A stretch of DNA of 9,537 nucleotides from Clostridiales bacterium. GTDB lineage: Bacteria > Bacillota > Clostridia > Oscillospirales > CAG-272. The stretch is from contig JAEEGW010000071.1 in NCBI GenBank assembly GCA_016280525.1, positions 1 through 9,537 of the forward strand, in the 5' to 3' direction. Below the pieces are notes generated by a model. The model saw only the letters and a program-made list of their open reading frames with translations. It searched no databases and had not been told where the DNA came from. This document shows, piece by piece, positions 1-6,722 of this stretch (position 1 is the stretch's first letter; each line of letters opens with the position of its first letter). Made by a program: the position numbers and the translations under genes.

Positions 1-1140
1 CGGATTGACCGAGCCGCCGCCCATTTTAGCGGCGTACAGACCGTTTTCCGTATCGCTTATTATATCGTCGCGCTTGTCGGAGCCGGGGCAGATGAACGTG
101 TTTGACATACGTGAAGTAGGCGCAAACGCGTAATTCTGGCGTCTGCCGCTGCCGGTGGACGGCATATTCATCCTGCGCGAGCCGAGCTTGTCTATCATAT
201 ATCCGGTAAGTATGCCGTCTTTTATAAGCTGTATGCGCTGCGTTTTCTCTCCCTCGTCGCTCATGGCGCGGGAGCCCCATTCGCTTATCATCGTCGCGTC
301 GTCAACGGCGCTGACTTTTTCGTTTGCTATTTTCTGGCCGAGCTTGCCGCAGAATACGGAGTTGCCCAAACCGACGGACGTCGCTTCGAGCGCGTGTCCG
401 CAGGCTTCGTGGAAGACCACGCCGCCGAAAGCGTTGTCCATAACGACGGACATTTTGCCCGCCGGGCATTTTCCGGCGTGCAGCATGGTAGTCGCAATTC
501 TCGCCGCCTCGCGTCCCTGCGCTTTAAGATCAAGGCCCTGTATGAATTCAAATCCCGCGCTGTTGCCGGGGCCGGTAAAACCGCTCTGGTTTTCTTTTCC
601 GTCTGACGCAATAGCTGAGATGCCGAGCCTTATATAAGGTCTTTCGTCCTCGCCTATCACTCCGTCGCTGTTCGCAACGTAAATGCGCTTATTGCTTGAC
701 GACAGAGTGCCTCTTACCTGCACTATTTCGGGGCTGTATTCCTTTGCGGCGAAATACGCGGCCTTGAGCGCGTCCGTTCTTATCTTTTTGTCCACGCTCA
801 TGGCGGGGATCACCGCGCGGCAGACCGGATCGAACTTCACCTCATTCAAAACGAGGTCAACGCCCGCCGCCTTTGCCGCGGGCGCCGCGGCGGCGACCTT
901 TGAAGCAAGCTCCATAAGCGACTTTTCGTCCGTGTTGTTGCCGAACGCGTAAACGGAATTTGTGCCGCAGAAAATACGCACGCCCGCGCCCATGTCGCGG
1001 CTCGTATTCGCGCTGTCAACACAGTCCGCTATCATGCTCACGCTGTCGGATATCATATCCTCAACGTAAAGCTCAGCGTAATCCGCGCCGGTGCTCATCG
1101 CCTTTAAAAGCACCGCCTCGGAAACTCTTTTTTCGACCAT
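1..1140 (-). CDS. tldD: TldD family metalloprotease, 3' end cut off by the window
   Basis: The open frame starts at ATG 1140 and stays open for 380 codons to base 1. TldD proteins are usually about 460-480 residues, so roughly the last 80-100 are missing. The zinc-protease motif HEACGH (HExxxH) is at about residues 244-249. It is followed by GSGRRQNYAFAPTSRMSNTF, close to the family pattern GxGRRQ-YRFAPxPRMTNT, and GGGSVNP lies at the very edge. The N-terminal part (ADYAELYVED, then GAGVRIF) is also typical of the family. TldD acts in the cytoplasm with the paralogue TldE/PmbA, degrading unfolded peptides or trimming leader peptides of modified peptides. The partner would lie beyond the left edge if it is adjacent. 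AAAGGAG (1153-1147) sits 6 bases before the start, and the preceding gene ends 22 bases upstream, so co-transcription is likely. Family assignment is firm; the natural substrate is unknown. Confidence 0.95.
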   Translation of the reverse strand, partial: MVEKRVSEAVLLKAMSTGADYAELYVEDMISDSVSMIADCVDSANTSRDMGAGVRIFCGTNSVYAFGNNTDEKSLMELASKVAAAAPAAKAAGVDLVLNEVKFDPVCRAVIPAMSVDKKIRTDALKAAYFAAKEYSPEIVQVRGTLSSSNKRIYVANSDGVIGEDERPYIRLGISAIASDGKENQSGFTGPGNSAGFEFIQGLDLKAQGREAARIATTMLHAGKCPAGKMSVVMDNAFGGVVFHEACGHALEATSVGLGNSVFCGKLGQKIANEKVSAVDDATMISEWGSRAMSDEGEKTQRIQLIKDGILTGYMIDKLGSRRMNMPSTGSGRRQNYAFAPTSRMSNTFICPGSDKRDDIISDTENGLYAAKMGGGSVNP

Positions 1141-1162
1141 ATTTGTCTCCTTTATCTTTATT

Positions 1163-2389
1163 TTATCCGAATATCCTTATTTCATAATCCGTAGTCTCAC
1201 CGTCGTCCGTTTCCGCCTGCTCTTTCAGGCCTTTGCCGGATATTATGAGACTGTCGTACTTGTGCAGCATCTCCGCATAGCCCTCCTCGTCCGGGGAGAA
1301 TTCTTTTACTATGCAGCTGCCGTCTTTTTCGTCAAGTATCTCAATACGCCTGAAAGTGACCTTGTTGTTCTTTAAGATATAAACGCCCGTCTGATTGTTC
1401 TCGTTCGTGCGCACGGCGGATACCGGTACGCGCAGTCCTTCTATCCTTTCCATTACAACGGAAACGGTCTGCTTTCTCGCGTTGCCGAGGTCTGACGACT
1501 GCTTATCCGTGCTGAAAACGAGAACGGCTCCCGTTCCGCCGTACTGCACGACGATGCGTTCAAGCGTAAATTCCGTTTCTCTGCCGGAGGCGGCGGAAAA
1601 GCTGACGCTGTATTTTTCACCCTCGGAGAGCTTGTACGCGGTATCTCTGTCCGTCTCCGCGCACAGATACCACTTCGGGTCGTGCGCCATTTTGCCCACG
1701 GCGTAGCCGTCCGTCGTGACGGAAATCTCGTCCGCCGGCTGCTTCATAAGCTCGGACAGCTCCTCGTACGAAAGCGACTTTGCCGCGGAAGCCGTGAAGA
1801 TACGCTCATACCCGTCAACGTTGCTTGAAAAATATCCCGATACCGGCGTAGTGACCTCCGTGTAGGTGCCGGAGCCGGACGAAATGAGGTTTTCTCTCTG
1901 CGCTTTCAGCTGCGATAACTCCGTATTGTAGTTGAGACGCGCGTTTACGAGTATCTCGCGCCTGTTCAGCAGTATGAGAAGCTCGTCCGTCTTTTCCGCG
2001 AGGGTCGCGAAATCGCCCTCCTCGGATTTCAGCCTGACCGAATAATAAAGGCGGTTTATCTTCGTATCCAGGCTTTTTACCGTGTTGTCCGCGGACTTGT
2101 TGCTGTCCGTCAGGATGCTTATCTTTTTGTCAATGCGGCTCAGAGCGTAGTCCTGCGTCGTGAAAGTGTCGTAAACACGCGCTACAACCGCGTTTTTGCT
2201 CACCTTTTCGCCGTTTGCGTAAAGCCTTACAACGCCGCCGCTCTGCCCGTATATGACCTGCTCGTCACGGAAAACAATGCCGGTGAGCGTTATTGCCTGC
2301 GTCTGCTCTGCCGACTGCACCGGCTCGACCCGCATATCCTCTTTAAAGTACGTTACTATATGGTAGCCGATATAAATAATGGCGCCCAC
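1163..2389 (-). CDS. HlyD-like membrane fusion (periplasmic adaptor-type) protein
   Basis: With the first canonical start (GTG 2389) the protein is 408 residues and begins inside a hydrophobic stretch. The same frame continues upstream to a stop at 2464 and encodes a charged segment (DKEVFKKG) and the first half of a membrane helix (IIYVLSSLLAVG). The true protein is therefore probably about 427 residues with one complete N-terminal transmembrane segment, but no ATG, GTG or TTG exists there. In GTG numbering, a lipoyl-like half-motif (residues 37-73, including NGEKVSKNAVVARVYD) precedes a probable coiled coil (about 78-170). The second half-motif (TEVTTPVSGYFSSNVDGYE, about 177-195) and a beta-barrel-like region (about 225-330) follow. 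This order fits HlyD-type adaptors, seen in Clostridia as membrane-anchored proteins of unknown role. No transporter gene adjoins it. It lies between miaA and tldD in the same apparent operon. The architecture is well supported; the function is not. Confidence 0.65.
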   Translation of the reverse strand: MGAIIYIGYHIVTYFKEDMRVEPVQSAEQTQAITLTGIVFRDEQVIYGQSGGVVRLYANGEKVSKNAVVARVYDTFTTQDYALSRIDKKISILTDSNKSADNTVKSLDTKINRLYYSVRLKSEEGDFATLAEKTDELLILLNRREILVNARLNYNTELSQLKAQRENLISSGSGTYTEVTTPVSGYFSSNVDGYERIFTASAAKSLSYEELSELMKQPADEISVTTDGYAVGKMAHDPKWYLCAETDRDTAYKLSEGEKYSVSFSAASGRETEFTLERIVVQYGGTGAVLVFSTDKQSSDLGNARKQTVSVVMERIEGLRVPVSAVRTNENNQTGVYILKNNKVTFRRIEILDEKDGSCIVKEFSPDEEGYAEMLHKYDSLIISGKGLKEQAETDDGETTDYEIRIFG

Positions 2390-2451
2390 CGCAAGAAGCG
2401 ACGAAAGAACGTATATTATTCCTTTTTTGAAAACTTCTTTATCCGTATCCG

Positions 2452-3366
2452 TCAGCTCCTTTCAAGAAATTCTTTCACGGCGCGCTCCGCTTCCTCATAC
2501 GTCTGCACTTTCACGCCGCCGTAACGGCCAAACCAGGTCAACTGCCGTTTTGCGTAATTGCGCGTGGCCTGCTTTAATTTTTCAGTACATTCTTCAAGCG
2601 AGCTCTCGCCGTTTATATACGGAAACAGCTCTTTGTAGCCTATAGCCTGGTACGCGGTGGTGCCCGGGCGAAGATCGCCGGTTTCAAGCAGTCGCTTCGT
2701 CTCTTCCGCAAGTCCGGCGCTTATCATTTCGTCAACGCGGCGGTTTATGCGCTCATATAAAACTTCTCTGTCGCAAAATCCGGTGAGAAGCAGCAGCACG
2801 TCGTATTCCGGCTCGTATTTTTTCTGTTCTTTATCCGTTTCCGTTTTCGTTTTGCCGGTCTTATAATAAATTTCAAGCGCGCGTACAACGCGTTTTTTGT
2901 TGTTTTCGTGCGTTTTTGCCACCGCTTCCGGGTCGATCTGCTCAAGCTGCAGCCAAAGCTCGTGCGCGTCCTTTTCCATAAGCGCGGCGCGCAGTTCTTC
3001 GTCCGCGTCTGTCTCCGACGAATAATCCGTAGGATGAATAAGCGCTTCTATATATAAACCCGTGCCGCCGCATATAACGGGCAGTTTTCCGCGGGATATA
3101 ACGTCGTTTATCGCGGCTTTTGCGTCGCGCACGAAATCCGCGGCGGAATAATTTTCCCACGGCTCGACGATATCCACAAGATGGTGGCGTACCCGCGCCT
3201 GCTCTTCCAAGGTCGGCTTTGCCGTGCCTATATCGAGCCTTTTATATATCTGCATGCTGTCAGACGATATTATCTCGCCGTCAAATTCTTCCGCAAGCCT
3301 AAGCGCCACACCCGATTTTCCGCTCGCCGTCGGCCCGCCGATAATTATTATTTTTGATTTGTTCAT
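2452..3366 (-). CDS. miaA: tRNA dimethylallyltransferase MiaA
   Basis: MiaA transfers a dimethylallyl group from dimethylallyl diphosphate to N6 of A37 in tRNAs that read UNN codons, in the cytoplasm. The 304-residue product has the family length. The P-loop GGPTASGKS is at residues 10-18, DSMQIY at 36-41, DIGTAKP at 45-51 and CGGTGLYIEAL at 99-109. Near the C terminus QAIGYKEL and YAKRQLTWF match the tRNA-binding part of the family. The start ATG (3366) overlaps the stop of an upstream 25-codon frame as ATGA. It has only a weak binding site (GGCG about 9-10 bases upstream), so translational coupling to the upstream frame is plausible. No promoter is visible directly before it. Its own stop codon (2454-2452) lies just inside the start region of the HlyD-like gene. 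Confidence 0.98.
   Translation of the reverse strand: MNKSKIIIIGGPTASGKSGVALRLAEEFDGEIISSDSMQIYKRLDIGTAKPTLEEQARVRHHLVDIVEPWENYSAADFVRDAKAAINDVISRGKLPVICGGTGLYIEALIHPTDYSSETDADEELRAALMEKDAHELWLQLEQIDPEAVAKTHENNKKRVVRALEIYYKTGKTKTETDKEQKKYEPEYDVLLLLTGFCDREVLYERINRRVDEMISAGLAEETKRLLETGDLRPGTTAYQAIGYKELFPYINGESSLEECTEKLKQATRNYAKRQLTWFGRYGGVKVQTYEEAERAVKEFLERS
2456..2462 (-). promoter_or_regulatory. Ribosome binding site with no canonical start codon after it
   Basis: AAAGGAG reads on the minus strand at 2462-2456, inside the last codons of miaA. In the frame of the HlyD-like gene the following codons are CTG (2455), ACG (2452), GAT, ACG (2446), GAT, AAA. None is a standard start. The ACG at 2446 lies 9 bases from GGAG, where an ATG would be expected. 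The CTG at 2455 overlaps the miaA TGA stop (CTGA) but touches the binding site directly, which is too close. Start use here is inferred. Confidence 0.6.
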
Positions 3367-3440
3367 TTATAAATATCGCCGCGATTCCCGGCGTTTATAA
3401 CACGAACAATAAACTGTTCCTCAGATAATTTATACTTCAT
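3363..3440 (-). pseudogene. Remnant of a RelE/ParE-type toxin (25 codons)
   Basis: A 25-codon frame begins at ATG 3440, overlaps the last 11 bases of the antitoxin-like gene, and ends at TGA 3365-3363, overlapping the miaA start as ATGA. Its C-terminal half, FIVRVINAGNRGDIYK, resembles the last beta strand and tail of RelE/ParE toxins (pattern V..hGHR.DVYK). Its first residues, MKYK, look like a typical toxin N terminus. Full toxins are about 80-100 residues, so an internal deletion of the catalytic core is the simplest reading. The binding site GCGGAG (3455-3450), inside the antitoxin gene, lies 9 bases before the ATG, so the peptide may still be translated. It could now serve mainly to couple translation into miaA. 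The frame is certain; the toxin origin rests on a short match. Confidence 0.5.
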
Positions 3441-3651
3441 AAATATCTACTCCGCTCAAATCTGCCGTCTCTTCAATAGATATAAACCGGTTTTTATCAG
3501 GGTCATCTTCGTAATCCTTGAGCAGTTTTTCACAAAATTCATCATCCTGTGAGTCATTTGCCATTATACCCTGCATATAAGCAATAACGTCACCGAGCTT
3601 TTCGTCGGGGACTATTTCAAGTATACTGTGTGCATATTCTCTTTCGCTCAT
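3430..3651 (-). CDS. Small antitoxin-like protein upstream of a toxin remnant
   Basis: This encodes a 73-residue acidic protein. I chose ATG 3651 (MSEREYAHSILEIVPDEK) over ATG 3666 because AAAGGTG (3663-3657) lies 5 bases before it, while the upstream ATG has no binding site. The N-terminal half has a helical pattern (AHSILEIVPDEKLGDVIAYM). The second half is very acidic (EKLLKDYEDDPDKNRF), and the tail is ISIEETADLSGVDIYEV. Small acidic proteins of this layout are often antitoxins encoded just before RelE-type toxins in Clostridia, and here the overlapping next frame looks like the end of such a toxin. The gene has its own consensus promoter with a palindrome over the -10 box, as expected for an autorepressed toxin-antitoxin unit. 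I cannot name a DNA-binding fold. The antitoxin role is inferred from size, charge and context. Confidence 0.6.
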   Translation of the reverse strand: MSEREYAHSILEIVPDEKLGDVIAYMQGIMANDSQDDEFCEKLLKDYEDDPDKNRFISIEETADLSGVDIYEV

Positions 3652-3676
3652 TTTGACACCTTTCATTTTCTATATC

Positions 3677-3699
3677 TATCATATTTATTATAAATGATA
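3677..3699. promoter_or_regulatory. Palindrome over the -10 box, probable autorepressor operator
   Basis: TATCAT (3677-3682) and ATGATA (3694-3699) are perfect inverted arms around an 11-base AT-only centre. The centre contains the -10 box at 3687-3692, so a dimeric protein bound here would block the promoter. Toxin-antitoxin operons are commonly repressed this way by their antitoxin. In AT-rich DNA a 6-base arm pair could also arise by chance. Confidence 0.45.
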
Positions 3700-3715
3700 A
3701 AATATATATTGTCAA
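3687..3715 (-). promoter_or_regulatory. Consensus sigma-A promoter of the antitoxin-miaA-tldD operon
   Basis: On the minus strand TTGACA (3715-3710) and TATAAT (3692-3687) are separated by exactly 17 bases. Both boxes match the consensus perfectly. Transcription should start near 3680, about 30 bases before the chosen antitoxin start. It is the best promoter seen on the minus strand of this window, and no comparable one lies directly before miaA, the HlyD-like gene or tldD. Confidence 0.85.
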
Positions 3716-3744
3716 TAGATTCAATCAAAATTAGTTTATAATCG

Positions 3745-4800
3745 TTATAAAATCATCATCGCGTCGCCGAACGAGAAAAAGCGGTATTTCCGCTCAACGG
3801 CTTCTTTATAAGCTTTCATTATCGTTTCGCGGTCGGAGAATGCGGATATGAGCATGAGAAGCGTGCTTTCCGGCAGGTGGAAATTCGTTATGAGCGCGTC
3901 CACCGCTTTGAATTTGTACGGCGGATATATGAAAATATCCGTGTCTCTGCTCTGCGCGTGTACTATGCCGTTTTCGTCCGACGCGCTTTCAAGAGTTCTT
4001 GCCGACGTCGTGCCGACGGAGATTATCCTGCCGCCTCGCGCTCTGCATTCATTTATGCGCTTTGCCGCGTCCTCGGTAACTGTGAAGAATTCCGAATGCA
4101 TTTTATGTTCTTCAATATTCTCCGTTTTGACGGGTCTGAAAGTGCCGAGACCGACGTGGAGCATGACGCGGACTATATCAATTCCCATACCGCTTATTTT
4201 TTCAAGCAGCTCGTCTGTGAAATGAAGTCCGGCGGTAGGCGCGGCGGCCGAGCCGTTTTCCTTTGCGTAAACCGTCTGATATTTGTCGTTATCGTCAAGC
4301 TCTTTCGTTATATACGGCGGAAGCGGCATTTTGCCTATTTTTTCAAGCAGCGAATACACCGTTTCCCCGCCCGATCTGTCGTAGTCGAACGCGATCATCC
4401 GGTTGCCGTCTTCCGTCACGTCGACGACCTCGCCCGTCATAACGCCGGAAAAATCTATTTTAACGCCTTTTTTGACGCGTTTGCCGGGTCTTACTATACA
4501 CTCCCATAAATCAAGCTCGCGCTGGCGCAGGAGCAGACATTCAACGCGGCTCGGCTCGTTTGTATCTTCCGTTTCTCTCTGCTTTATCCCGTAAATGCGT
4601 GCGGGGATAACGCGGCTGTCGTTTATAACGAGACAGTCGCCCGGCTTCAGATATTCCGTTACGTTATAAAAATGTTTGTGTTCTATGCTCCCGGTCTTTC
4701 TGTCAAGCACAAGAAGTCTGCATTCGTCGCGCTTTTCACACGGCGTCTGCGCTATAAGCTCCCCGGGAAGCTCGTAAAAATAATCGTGTAAAGACTGCAT
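3745..4800 (-). CDS. queA: S-adenosylmethionine:tRNA ribosyltransferase-isomerase QueA
   Basis: QueA transfers and isomerises the ribosyl part of S-adenosylmethionine onto preQ1 in tRNA, forming epoxyqueuosine at the wobble position of GUN-anticodon tRNAs. The 351-residue product has the family length. Signature segments are DYFYELPGELIAQTP near the N terminus, NDSRVIPAR at residues 60-68, VRPGKRVKKG at about 103-112, GKMPLPPYI at 156-164 and NGSAAAPTAGLHFT at about 182-195. LHVGLGTFRPV and ITNFHLPESTLLML follow in the C-terminal part. AAAGGA (4814-4809) lies 8 bases before the ATG. No other queuosine gene (tgt, queG or a transporter) is visible nearby; tgt often follows queA in other bacteria, but here a toxin-antitoxin remnant occupies that place. 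No clear terminator follows, so some read-through into the next unit is possible. Confidence 0.98.
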   Translation of the reverse strand: MQSLHDYFYELPGELIAQTPCEKRDECRLLVLDRKTGSIEHKHFYNVTEYLKPGDCLVINDSRVIPARIYGIKQRETEDTNEPSRVECLLLRQRELDLWECIVRPGKRVKKGVKIDFSGVMTGEVVDVTEDGNRMIAFDYDRSGGETVYSLLEKIGKMPLPPYITKELDDNDKYQTVYAKENGSAAAPTAGLHFTDELLEKISGMGIDIVRVMLHVGLGTFRPVKTENIEEHKMHSEFFTVTEDAAKRINECRARGGRIISVGTTSARTLESASDENGIVHAQSRDTDIFIYPPYKFKAVDALITNFHLPESTLLMLISAFSDRETIMKAYKEAVERKYRFFSFGDAMMIL

Positions 4801-4836
4801 TTAATAAATCCTTTAAAATGAAAACCGGCTTTTAAC

Positions 4837-4865
4837 TTGACAATCGCGCCGTTTTATGATAAAAT
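4837..4865 (+). promoter_or_regulatory. Strong sigma-A promoter candidate for dapA
   Basis: TTGACA (4837-4842) and TAAAAT (4860-4865, 5 of 6 matches) have a 17-base spacer. Transcription from about 4872 would give a leader of about 130 bases before dapA. I recognise no riboswitch in that leader. Confidence 0.65.
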
Positions 4866-4879
4866 CAGATACGCAAAAA

Positions 4880-4908
4880 ATGTCAGTTCACGGCAGATCT
4901 CATATAAT
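4880..4908 (+). promoter_or_regulatory. Second, weaker promoter candidate for dapA
   Basis: ATGTCA (4880-4885, 4 of 6 matches) and a perfect TATAAT (4903-4908) are 17 bases apart, downstream of the stronger candidate. It lies in an AT-rich gap and its -10 box is also one arm of an inverted repeat. Confidence 0.35.
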
Positions 4909-4935
4909 ATACGTAGAGGTTTGATTTATATTATA
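4903..4935. repeat. AT-only inverted repeat carrying two opposed -10 boxes
   Basis: The arms at 4903-4911 and 4927-4935 are 9-base perfect inverted copies around a 15-base centre. The left arm carries a plus-strand TATAAT and the right arm a minus-strand TATAAT. It may be an operator, or simply two facing -10 boxes. It is too weak in base pairing for a terminator, and no T-tract follows. Confidence 0.4.
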
Positions 4936-4958
4936 CTCCCATATTTTATAATTTTCAT
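4930..4958 (-). promoter_or_regulatory. Candidate sigma-A promoter of queA
   Basis: On the minus strand ATGAAA (4958-4953, 4 of 6 matches) and a perfect TATAAT (4935-4930) are 17 bases apart. This would give a 5' leader of about 120 bases before queA. The region is AT-rich, so chance matches are likely and a promoter nearer the gene cannot be excluded. Confidence 0.4.
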
Positions 4959-5001
4959 TACCTTAATTATAACAAATATATAATTTACGGGGTCAAGTCC
5001 A

Positions 5002-5901
5002 ATGAACGACAAAAAAACGGGCAGACTGCCCGCCGGCATACATACGGCGCTGGTCACGCCGTTCTCCGGTAACGATATAGATCTTGCGTCGCTTAAAGCT
5101 CTGCTTGAAATACAGAAAAACTCCCGCGTATCCGGCGTCGTGGCGCTCGGAACGACGGGCGAAGCGCCCACCGTCACGCAAAAAGAAAAAGACGCGATAA
5201 TAAAAGAGTGCGCAAAGGCGCTTTCCGGCAAAAAGACGCTTACGGTCGGCTGCGGCTCAAACGATACGAAAACGGCGTGTGAAAAAGTAAAGCGCGCGGC
5301 GTCGCTCGGCGCGGATCTCGCGCTCGTCGTCGCGCCGTACTACAACAAGCCGTCGCAGCGCGGCATACTGCGCCATTTCATAACCGTGGCAGACAGCTCG
5401 CCCATACCTGTCATCGTCTACAACGTGCCGTCAAGAACGGGGGTCGACGTATCGGCGGAGACGCTTTCCGTGTTATCCGCTCACCAGAACATAGTCGCCT
5501 GCAAGGAGGCGAGCCCGGATATGCAGTCCGTAACGGATAAGATAAAGGAAGCGCCAGAACTTGATTTTTTCTGCGGTTCCGATACGCTTTTGTATCACTT
5601 TCTCTGCCTCGGCGGCAAGGGCGGCGTATCCGTCTGCTCGAATATAGAGCCGGACAAAACGTGCGAAATAACGGATAAATATTTTGCAGGCGATATACAG
5701 GGCGCAAAAGACGCGTTTTTTGCGTTTTATCCGTTTCTGAAAGAGCTTTCCTGCGACGTCAATCCCGTGCCGATAAAGGCGCTGTTGGCGTCGTGCGGGC
5801 TTATATTCGCGCAGGTAAGACCGCCGTTGTGCGGGCTTTCCGAGCAAAAAAGATCAAAGCTTCTCTACTCCGCGTCTGAAGCGGGGATATACATAAAATA
5901 A
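5002..5901 (+). CDS. dapA: 4-hydroxy-tetrahydrodipicolinate synthase DapA
   Basis: DapA condenses pyruvate with aspartate semialdehyde, the first committed step to diaminopimelate and lysine. The 299-residue TIM-barrel protein has the family length. GTTGE (residues 50-54) supplies the catalytic threonine, APYYNKPSQ (about 111-119) is a DapA hallmark, and VYNVPSRTG (139-147) holds the proton-relay tyrosine (Y140) and the substrate-binding arginine (R145). The Schiff-base lysine is K168 in ACKEAS. The related N-acetylneuraminate lyases and sugar-acid aldolases normally lack the PYYNKPSQ and NVPSRTG combination, so DapA is preferred. The start has a modest binding site (GGGG, 4989-4992). A HAD phosphatase follows 11 bases after the stop. 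No other lysine-pathway gene is visible. Its leader of up to 130 bases shows no lysine riboswitch that I can recognise. Confidence 0.95.
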   Translation: MNDKKTGRLPAGIHTALVTPFSGNDIDLASLKALLEIQKNSRVSGVVALGTTGEAPTVTQKEKDAIIKECAKALSGKKTLTVGCGSNDTKTACEKVKRAASLGADLALVVAPYYNKPSQRGILRHFITVADSSPIPVIVYNVPSRTGVDVSAETLSVLSAHQNIVACKEASPDMQSVTDKIKEAPELDFFCGSDTLLYHFLCLGGKGGVSVCSNIEPDKTCEITDKYFAGDIQGAKDAFFAFYPFLKELSCDVNPVPIKALLASCGLIFAQVRPPLCGLSEQKRSKLLYSASEAGIYIK

Positions 5902-5912
5902 AGGACAAAAAC

Positions 5913-6722
5913 ATGAAGTTCAAAGACAAGGTCATAATCACGGACATTGACGGAACGTACACCGGCTCTCCGGAAGGCGTCAGAAGAAATAACGAGGCGA
6001 TAGAATACTTCAAATCCGAGGGCGGGCTTTTCACGTTTGCCACCGGGCGCGTTGAATTCACGGTAAAAAGCGTTGTTCCGGACTTTTTCGAGCTGACGAA
6101 CACCTACGCGGTAATGTGCAACGGCAGTTATTTATACGACGCGAAAACGGACACGCGCATAAACGAAATATGCGTGGACGCGTCTTTCGCCATACCGTTT
6201 CTGCAAAAGCTGACGGGAGAATTCCCGGATATCGGCATACGCATAAACCGCGGCAAAGGCTATATGACGCCGGAGCTGAATCCCGCGGCGTACAACGACC
6301 TAAAACAGTATATTTCAAACGTCATAACCGTAGGTTTTGATAAGATGCCCGAAGACAACTGGAACAAGATAGTGCTCATAGGCAAAAACGACCTGCTTCT
6401 GCAGGTACAGAAATATATAGCGGAGCAAGCGGCGGACAGATTTGCCGTATCGTTTTCCTGCCCTACTCTGCTTGAGCTGCTCGATCCCGCCGCGACGAAG
6501 GGAAACCAGGTGCGCGCTATGAAAAAGTTGCTTCGGGGACGAACGACGTACTGCTGCGGAGACTTTGAAAACGACGAGGATATGCTTAAAAAAGCGGACG
6601 TCGCCGTTGTCCCGTCGTCCGGTATGGCGAAAATTATAGCAATAGCGGACATAGTTACCTGCCACTTCAAGGACGGCACTATTGCGTATCTCGTTGATCT
6701 GCTTGATAAAGAAACCGTATAA
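5913..6722 (+). CDS. Cof-type HAD-IIB family phosphatase
   Basis: This 269-residue cytoplasmic protein shows all four HAD motifs. Motif I is DIDGT with nucleophile D11 and acid/base D13. Motif II is FATGR (about 42-46), motif III is the lysine of KGNQV (K196), and motif IV is GDFENDEDM (216-224). The middle part (about 85-185) would be the cap of the C2/Cof type. Relatives dephosphorylate sugar phosphates, flavin or pyridoxal-phosphate-type small molecules, and the substrate cannot be read from sequence. AAAGGA (5900-5905) overlaps the dapA stop and lies 7 bases before the ATG, so the two genes are almost certainly co-transcribed. A role in lysine synthesis is not implied. No strong terminator follows before the next promoter. 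Confidence 0.92.
   Translation: MKFKDKVIITDIDGTYTGSPEGVRRNNEAIEYFKSEGGLFTFATGRVEFTVKSVVPDFFELTNTYAVMCNGSYLYDAKTDTRINEICVDASFAIPFLQKLTGEFPDIGIRINRGKGYMTPELNPAAYNDLKQYISNVITVGFDKMPEDNWNKIVLIGKNDLLLQVQKYIAEQAADRFAVSFSCPTLLELLDPAATKGNQVRAMKKLLRGRTTYCCGDFENDEDMLKKADVAVVPSSGMAKIIAIADIVTCHFKDGTIAYLVDLLDKETV

Noticed and set aside
3733..3747. TTATAA-TCG-TTATAA inverted repeat at the end of queA as a terminator
   Set aside because: The stem is made only of A-T pairs with a 3-base loop and lacks a T-tract, so it is unlikely to stop transcription.
3877..4509. A 210-codon open frame on the plus strand, antisense to queA
   Set aside because: It is a shadow of GC-rich codon use in queA. Its translation is rich in Arg, Val and Phe with no recognisable domain, and I see no binding site at its start.
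4801..4929. Possible preQ1 riboswitch in the queA leader
   Set aside because: preQ1 riboswitches control queuosine genes, so I looked for the short stem with an A-rich tail pairing back into the loop. No such arrangement precedes the queA binding site.
4872..5001. Possible lysine riboswitch upstream of dapA
   Set aside because: The leader is at most about 130 bases, shorter than the usual lysine riboswitch, very AT-rich, and I see none of its conserved helices.
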